Of a stretch of 64,000 nt of DNA, positions 60,401-64,000 are shown piece by piece. The DNA comes from Bemisia tabaci (Eukaryota; Arthropoda; Insecta; Hemiptera; Aleyrodidae): contig NC_092793.1 in the NCBI RefSeq assembly GCF_918797505.1, forward strand, positions 45,868,243-45,932,242. The letters run 5' to 3'. The stretch's first letter is position 1. Every line of letters starts with the position of its first letter. The translations under genes and the position numbers were made by a program. A model generated the notes under the pieces. That model was not told where the DNA came from, made no database searches, and saw nothing but the letters and a program-made list of their open reading frames with translations.

Positions 60401-63400
60401 TAAGTGTGACGCAACGCAGAAAATTTACCAATAATTAATAGAATATCAAAATCACAAAAATTGCACATGTTTTATTTGCTTATTTTTCATATTTTACTTT
60501 TTTCAGACTGATTTTGGGGGTAAACCGAAACCTTTTGTCTTCCATGGAATCAGACACTTCCTCCGGCTTTCAGCACTACCAAAAGGAATTGTGCCGGGCG
60601 AAGTAAAACTGTATGGCATGGAGGACGTAGTCAGCCCCCCTGTTCCTCCTGCTGGATCTCATCCTCCGCTGAGACAGGAAGATGGAGCACCTCATCCATC
60701 TTCAGGTGATTAAATAACAATTAAAGTGTTATGCTCTTGGAAAAGAATCTTTATTTTAAAAAATTCAATTTGATTCAGCTAATCTGCTGAGCAGTCAAGA
60801 GCATCTTGCTGCTAGTTCAATTTGCTAGTTCAATTTGATTCAGGTTAATCTGCAGGATTTGATTGAAGTTAATCGGCTGCCTGGCATTAGGACCAATTCC
60901 AATCAGCACTATCTCCTAGATGCCAAGTTAATGATTTACGAAGAGTAAGAGTGAAGAATGTTCTAGATCGTCAGCAAAAAGATTTGCCTGAATCTAGATT
61001 GTAGTCTCCTTGCACTGCGGATTTGACTTGCCGCAAGTAGCTAAGCCCTCACCATGTCACTTCATTATTCTTTATTTTTTATTTTTTTTTTTTTTTTCGT
61101 GGCAGTAAGTTGCAGAAACTATGGTAATTATTTCTTCCCCTGATTTTCTAAAAAAAAAAAACCAAAAAAAACTATACATGTAAATAAATAACGGTTAAAA
61201 TTAAATGATAAACTTGTCAAATATGTCAGTCTTTGTGATAAACATTGACAAGTGCATTCTTACACTTGCCTGAAAGTCTCTGATGGATAAGCATTTTATG
61301 TAAAAGTTAGCTGATTTGCGCTAAAGAGAAGAATTTTCTGAACATCTGACCAAAAGTTGTCCCTAACATGCCCATGCCCCCCTTGCTAAATTGGTCGAAG
61401 TGACTGTTTTTTATCTAGTCGTGTGTCTCGAGTTAAAACCAGTAGTAGTTACCAGTGTTTTGTGCCGCTAAATGGTGGGAATGCTATCCACGGCTGTACA
61501 ATCAATGTAAGCATGAAATATATGTTATGGCGACATCCTAGAGTAAGCATTAGTGTTAAGCAATAGTAGTTTACAGCCATTGTATTTTGCCGTCTTTTTG
61601 TGTTCCATTCAGGCTGAGAAATTACATGTAAAAACAACCAAATGTACATTAAGTCACTTGGTCAGGCCTTAAGAAAAGTGTCTTTTGTGGATTTATAATT
61701 GAAAATTTACAAATTTCTTTGCATTTTAGATCATATAGGTGATAGACCTGATCACAGACGAATGTCTTCACGCCATCGTTCAAAATTAGGCCCGCAGGAT
61801 AAGCATTTTGCTGTTGAGTCAAGGAATGAACGAAGACCCAGGCATGAAGTGGACAAACACAGTAATAGTAAGTTTTGCATCGTTTAGCATTTTTACAATC
61901 CATTCATCAATCTTGTTTGATAAGACAACTCCTCATTCTAAGAGAAAGTTCTACAAAATCCTCAAGAAATGATGGTAATCTATTTAATGATTATTTGAAC
62001 AAAAATTAACTTTCCAAATCATGATTTTTGGAACGCAGTATGAGTAAAGATGTCTTCTCAAAATTCATCAAAGTGAAAAGTGAATGCCACTTTTTATGCA
62101 AGAATTATCCCATAATTGTTAAGATGATTTGCATTTTAATTTCTTCTTGGTAAGGAAGATTTATGTGCATGGGAAATTGATTTATGGGTGAATTTTGACC
62201 CTGAAAAACTGCAGAGAAGTTAATAAGCTGACTCTAGAATTAGTATGCAAGTCACACAATTTGAGCCTGCCTAAACTACAATTGATCTGTTAAATGGTCA
62301 ATGAACGTATGTGTTGAATATAATATATTTACGAATGAATTCAGAAGAAAACAATGCACTGAAGTCTAATGAGGTATTGTATCGAGCAGTTTATATGAGT
62401 TGCCTATCATTCTTTTATTTACTCATGAATGATTGATTGCATATATATTCAGCTAAATAATTTTTCATTTCTAATAGGTGGAGCGTCAGATGGATTCTCT
62501 GGATCTCATTCCACATCTCACAGTAAATCTAATCAAGATAATGAAAACTCCAATGAATCTTCTACCTCAAGTAAAACTACATCATTCCTTGGAGAGTTAC
62601 CAAGTTACTCTGTTACTGAGTTGGTCCAAAAATTGTTTGCTAAAGGTATGCTAGGTAAGGCTGTTGAAGAAAAGAAAGAAGAAACTCCCAAGGCTGTTGA
62701 TTCAGAATTAAAGCAAGTAGATTTCACGAAACCTGAAACATTAAAAGTGTAAGTACTTCAATTTATTTTTATTATTACGCTCCTTTCTATTCTATTCTAT
62801 ATTCTATCCTTGATTTGCAATTTCATATTGAATGAAATTGAAAATATTACTGATATCATCTCAACAAAGTTCACTTCTTGATCGATCATGTAAAAATTGA
62901 GAAAGGGAAACATGGACTGTAAACTGATTGCGGTTCGAGGAACGTGTCGTTCAGCCATAGTGTCGGTGATTATGTTGACATGCACTAAAATTCAGTTGAA
63001 AACTGCTTTTCGCATTAAAGTGTGAATGACTCATTTGAGATCGCAATACATCACAGATGAAAGGATGAATAAACATAGTATGTACCAGCTTGTCATAACC
63101 TTCTAATTTCGCATAGCTGTTTTGAAGAAAGAAGATTTTAAAAAAAACAGTGATGGTCTCTCAAACATAGGATCAGGTGCTTATTAATTTTGGTCAGATC
63201 AATAAGCGGCTTGTTTTTCTCTCCTTTACATTTTTAAATAATCCTGTACTTAGCGCCCATCCTCTGTTAGAGTTGATGCCAATTAAGTTTACGCACTTTT
63301 AGACTGCTACTACAGATCATCTGACAACACATTTATATGTAACGTAAATGCAAGAATCAAGATGGCAGATCCTTTGTGGCAGTCTAAAAGCATGGATACT

Positions 63401-63906
63401 TATTTGGCGGTCTCTGTTCAACAAGCCCTAGGCAACCTTTGTTTGATTTTATCAAACACGTGGAAAATTGAACCAGGGACCACCTAATCCACTGTGCCAA
63501 GACTTCATTTGTCCAAACTTTCTCTTGCTTTAGAATACTCATTTAAAGTAAACGTCCATGCTCATGCTCTCATTACAAGAATACACACGAAATTTACATC
63601 TAAAAAAGCACTGAAACTGCAGCAAATACCTAAATAATGAATATGAAATCACTGTTAACTTGGTCTGTTTTTTTTCCAGGAGGCAACCAGCAATGATCAC
63701 CAAATTGTATTCAGGACAGCAGTGCAGCACATGCGGTTTAAGATTCTTAGATGGATTAACTGACAAATACAGTCAACACTTAGATTGGCATTATCGACAA
63801 AATAGACGGAAAAAAGATATGGCACACACAGTTCAAAGTCGACAGTGGTACTACGATATATCAGACTGGATTCAATTTGAAGAAATCGAGATCCTAGAAG
63901 AAAGAG
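36308..63906 (+). CDS. Pcf11: Pcf11, pre-mRNA cleavage complex II / termination factor (16 coding exons, 3' end outside window)
   Basis: Nuclear protein of cleavage factor II. It binds the RNA polymerase II C-terminal domain and Clp1, and acts in 3'-end cleavage and transcription termination. Coding exons: 36308-36466, 37713-37838, 38332-38532, 39881-40135, 40756-41142, 43531-43897, 54037-54295, 54881-55449, 56003-56672, 57387-57686, 58696-58938, 59337-59418, 60507-60705, 61730-61867, 62478-62748, 63680-63906. All are GT-AG and in phase. The partial protein is 1484 residues (human about 1550). Landmarks: CID about 9-135 (SSLGDLTVNSKPLINVLTML; YLVDSILKNVG; KLRSTW; HLNPKFLN); RDPRLRKL about 410; DVDLR motifs about 551 and 590-600; Ser/Lys-rich 620-720; Pro-rich 885-930; DHPER repeats 944-985; a conserved beta-rich region 998-1270; C2H2 finger C1424, C1427, H1442, H1446. 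The second zinc finger should lie beyond the window. Start chosen at MSDAQAQ because family alignment begins there and a 5' acceptor lies just before it. Confidence 0.93.
37713..37838 (+). CDS. Pcf11: Pcf11 coding exon 2 (CID middle)
   Basis: Acceptor ...ataattatag, ending at 37712. Encodes VSGDVKLPALYLVDSILKNV, then GKDYTNLFLRNLVSMF and FEK. Donor AAG|GTTTGT, phase 0. Strong match to the CID helices that contact the phosphorylated CTD. Confidence 0.93.
38332..38532 (+). CDS. Pcf11: Pcf11 coding exon 3 (CID end)
   Basis: Acceptor gatcaaattcag. Encodes VDEKTRSQMFKLRSTW, then DPAWPVGPPPP and IHLNPKFLNAT. Donor ACT|GTAAGT, phase 0. The KLRSTW and LNPKFLN words are hallmarks of metazoan Pcf11. 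Confidence 0.94.
39881..40135 (+). CDS. Pcf11: Pcf11 coding exon 4
   Basis: Acceptor ctttttttcag. A Ser/Pro/Thr-rich start (TPSPSAAPSKKSIFSPTPIG) leads into a charged helix (QKKKLAELEELNKFLD) likely to form a coiled coil. Donor GAG|GTTAGT, phase 0. Confidence 0.88.
40756..41142 (+). CDS. Pcf11: Pcf11 coding exon 5
   Basis: Acceptor tattttacag. The helix-rich start continues the coiled region (EAELGALILKCSELSKSPKN and LKEAMLKKKLLTDMLKTLKR), then a Ser/Ala/Thr-rich linker. Donor AAG|GTAATT, phase 0. Confidence 0.88.
41143..43530. other. Pcf11: Pcf11 intron 5
   Basis: 2.4-kb intron. The right half holds nested inverted repeats (42561-43437); the left half shows nothing distinctive. Confidence 0.8.
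42561..43437. mobile_element. Nested inverted-repeat elements in Pcf11 intron 5
   Basis: Inner pair: TAGAGTACCTATATTGAGA at 42631 against its inverse near 43021-43038, both joined to GTATGGCCACTGG. Outer pair: ATAGACAGAGTATGGCCAT (about 42571-42589) against its inverse near 43416-43434. The two pairs share sequence, so one related element seems inserted in another. Confidence 0.6.
43531..43897 (+). CDS. Pcf11: Pcf11 coding exon 6 (RDPRLRKL region)
   Basis: Acceptor tctgtttcag. Contains QRVRDPRLRKL and a Lys/Glu-rich stretch (STERSKDKEKRRKSKKSSK). I end it at 43897 (CCTA|GTAAGC, phase 1), because A plus the next exon's AA gives Lys. A second donor at 43958 (GCAT|GTAAGG) has the same phase but would create TAA with the next exon. 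Confidence 0.8.
47253..47425. mobile_element. 173-bp inverted-repeat element
   Basis: CAGAGTTGGG...GAATAATTCGG at the left and its inverse (CCGAATAATT...CCCAACTCTG) at the right, about 35-bp arms. Non-coding MITE-like element in Pcf11 intron 6. Confidence 0.65.
53051..53400 (+). CDS. Candidate alternative terminal exon in Pcf11 intron 6
   Basis: The acceptor tttaactatccacag ends at 53050. Spliced to the 43897 donor, the phase matches and gives 116 more codons up to a TAA at 53398-53400. I see no convincing phase-1 donor inside, so it would act as a last exon. A TATAAA-type weak poly(A) word lies at 53530-53535. The protein shows no known domain. It could be chance in an AT-rich intron. Confidence 0.25.
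54037..54295 (+). CDS. Pcf11: Pcf11 coding exon 7
   Basis: Acceptor ttgtgattacag. Encodes GSPKTDKLESEESASTDLKK, then PPQDVDLRVLPTSPKKR. Donor AACAT|GTACGT at 54296 (phase 2) joins G of the next exon to restore Met; the alternative GTAATT at 54300 breaks phase. Confidence 0.85.
54881..55449 (+). CDS. Pcf11: Pcf11 coding exon 8 (DVDLR motifs, Ser/Lys-rich)
   Basis: Acceptor cttctttcag. Starts LFGNEDVDLRQDVDLRLP, then a long Ser/Lys-rich low-complexity part (SRRAKKSPSPPLSKTPSPPP) and FKSPYRIPTKRFNPRLERP. Donor CTAG|GTAAGT, phase 1. Confidence 0.88.
56003..56672 (+). CDS. Pcf11: Pcf11 coding exon 9 (Pro-rich, DHPER repeats)
   Basis: Acceptor cattgtccacag; G+AT gives Asp, then HIIQHQSPLSYRSELD. 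A Pro-rich middle is followed by four tandem DHPER/HQER-RMM-type peptide repeats (56510-56632) and HPFPRPNFNFNHHPGMRP. Donor AG|GTATGT at 56673, phase 2. Confidence 0.87.
57387..57686 (+). CDS. Pcf11: Pcf11 coding exon 10 (conserved region)
   Basis: Acceptor tttgtttccag. Encodes HLFVGPGRPPLRLSCDF, then INIDGVPREIRFYGL and DDPREIRFQEG and ends LDGKIH. The repeated DG..REIRF words suggest stacked beta hairpins. Donor AA|GTAAGT, phase 2. Confidence 0.9.
57884..58256. mobile_element. Large foldback element in Pcf11 intron 10
   Basis: Arms of about 175 bp meet at a small loop near 58061-58068 (CATAGTTCGGT against ACCGAACTATG). Paired outer words are GACAAGATTAGTCTAGATGC and its inverse, with TTACAAAAACAAAGACAATTA and its complement in between. 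Right arm has ACCCTGATGATGG...GAAATGC. No coding capacity. Confidence 0.8.
58696..58938 (+). CDS. Pcf11: Pcf11 coding exon 11
   Basis: The acceptor is weak in pyrimidines (tttgcccgaatag) but the phase and the joined HKIRLGAPTRELYIDGKG fit the family. Further on: FIDGKEHHVQLEGEPPPV and LDYKPQ. Donor AG|GTATGT, phase 2. Confidence 0.9.
59337..59418 (+). CDS. Pcf11: Pcf11 coding exon 12 (82 nt)
   Basis: Acceptor tctctgttgtag. AG+G gives Arg, then FDIDGVPYVLQFMNALKRVK and INNRVFN. Donor AAT|GTAAGT, phase 0. A short exon, supported by phase on both sides and by family similarity. Confidence 0.9.
60507..60705 (+). CDS. Pcf11: Pcf11 coding exon 13
   Basis: Acceptor acttttttcag. Encodes TDFGGKPKPFVFHGIRHFLR, then LSALPKGIVPGEVKLYGM and a Pro-rich tail. 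Donor TTCAG|GTGATT, phase 1. Confidence 0.9.
60766..60880 (+). repeat. Short diverged direct repeats in Pcf11 intron 13
   Basis: CAATTTGATTCAGCTAATCT (60766), CAATTTGATTCAGGTTAATC (60831) and a weaker copy at about 60856. Confidence 0.55.
61730..61867 (+). CDS. Pcf11: Pcf11 coding exon 14 (charged linker)
   Basis: Acceptor ctttgcattttag. G+AT gives Asp, then HIGDRPDHRRMSSRHRSKLG and a His/Arg-rich stretch. Donor AATA|GTAAGT, phase 1. Less conserved, but phase and signals are good. Confidence 0.83.
62478..62748 (+). CDS. Pcf11: Pcf11 coding exon 15
   Basis: Acceptor atttctaatag. Ser-rich start, then LGELPSYSVTELVQKLFAKG (a likely helix) and DFTKPETLKV. Donor AAAGT|GTAAGT, phase 2. Confidence 0.87.
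63680..63906 (+). CDS. Pcf11: Pcf11 coding exon 16 (first C2H2 zinc finger)
   Basis: Acceptor gttttttttccag. Encodes RQPAMITKLYSGQQCSTCGL, then YSQHLDWHYRQNRRKK: ligands C-x2-C-x14-H-x3-H. Then QSRQWYYDISDWIQFEE. Donor AGAG|GTAGTT at 63907, phase 1; the gene continues past the window. This finger flanks the Clp1-binding part in other Pcf11 proteins. Confidence 0.93.
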
Positions 63907-64000
63907 GTAGTTATTTTCACATACTTTGCACCAGTCTCTCGGCAGTCTCTTTTGCTTTTGAAAGAAGTAATCGAAGTGGACAATTCAGTTTTTTTCCTTC

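Overview
This is eukaryotic nuclear DNA, AT-rich and dense in introns and repeats, with no bacterial features. Two protein-coding genes are recognisable and both lie on the + strand. The first is the 3' part of a sorbitol dehydrogenase / ketose reductase-like gene (4 exons, 4823-10834). The second is the 5' and central part of Pcf11, a pre-mRNA cleavage and transcription-termination factor (16 coding exons, 36308-63906, running off the right edge). The dehydrogenase most resembles, from memory, insect polyol dehydrogenases, including the whitefly ketose reductase. With the insect-like introns this suggests an insect, most likely a hemipteran such as a whitefly. The species call is inference; no database was searched.

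Layout. 1-4822: intron or upstream DNA of the dehydrogenase gene, holding an inverted-repeat element (441-906) and a 676-bp inverted-repeat element (4060-4735) that ends 87 bp before the first recognised exon. 4823-10834: four dehydrogenase exons whose introns carry at least four inverted-repeat elements. 10835-36289: about 25 kb with no recognised gene. It holds a 307-bp tandem repeat cut by another element, three copies of a short inverted-repeat transposon with ATTT target duplications, a second 242-bp family, elements with CAGGG termini, a tRNA-like sequence, a cluster of very stable mini-hairpins, and promoter-like motif clusters near 17.4 kb, 31.95 kb and 36.0 kb. 36290-64000: Pcf11, with introns from a few hundred bp up to 10.1 kb.

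All splice junctions listed are GT-AG and I followed the codon phase across each. The Pcf11 model stays in frame for 4453 coding nt (1484 codons plus one base). It covers the CTD-interaction domain, low-complexity charged regions, a conserved beta-rich region and the first C2H2 zinc finger. The C-terminal end lies outside the window. The dehydrogenase model gives 225 residues: the structural Glu, the coenzyme-binding domain and the C-terminus. The N-terminal zinc-binding half is not in the window.

The two genes have no evident functional link. Nothing here proves a new biological system. The most unusual signals are at least 15 long poly(C)/poly(G) runs, the triloop mini-hairpin cluster at 30475-30549, the 'GCGTGAAGTATCC' hairpin-repeat family, and possible alternative or premature ends inside the 10-kb Pcf11 intron.
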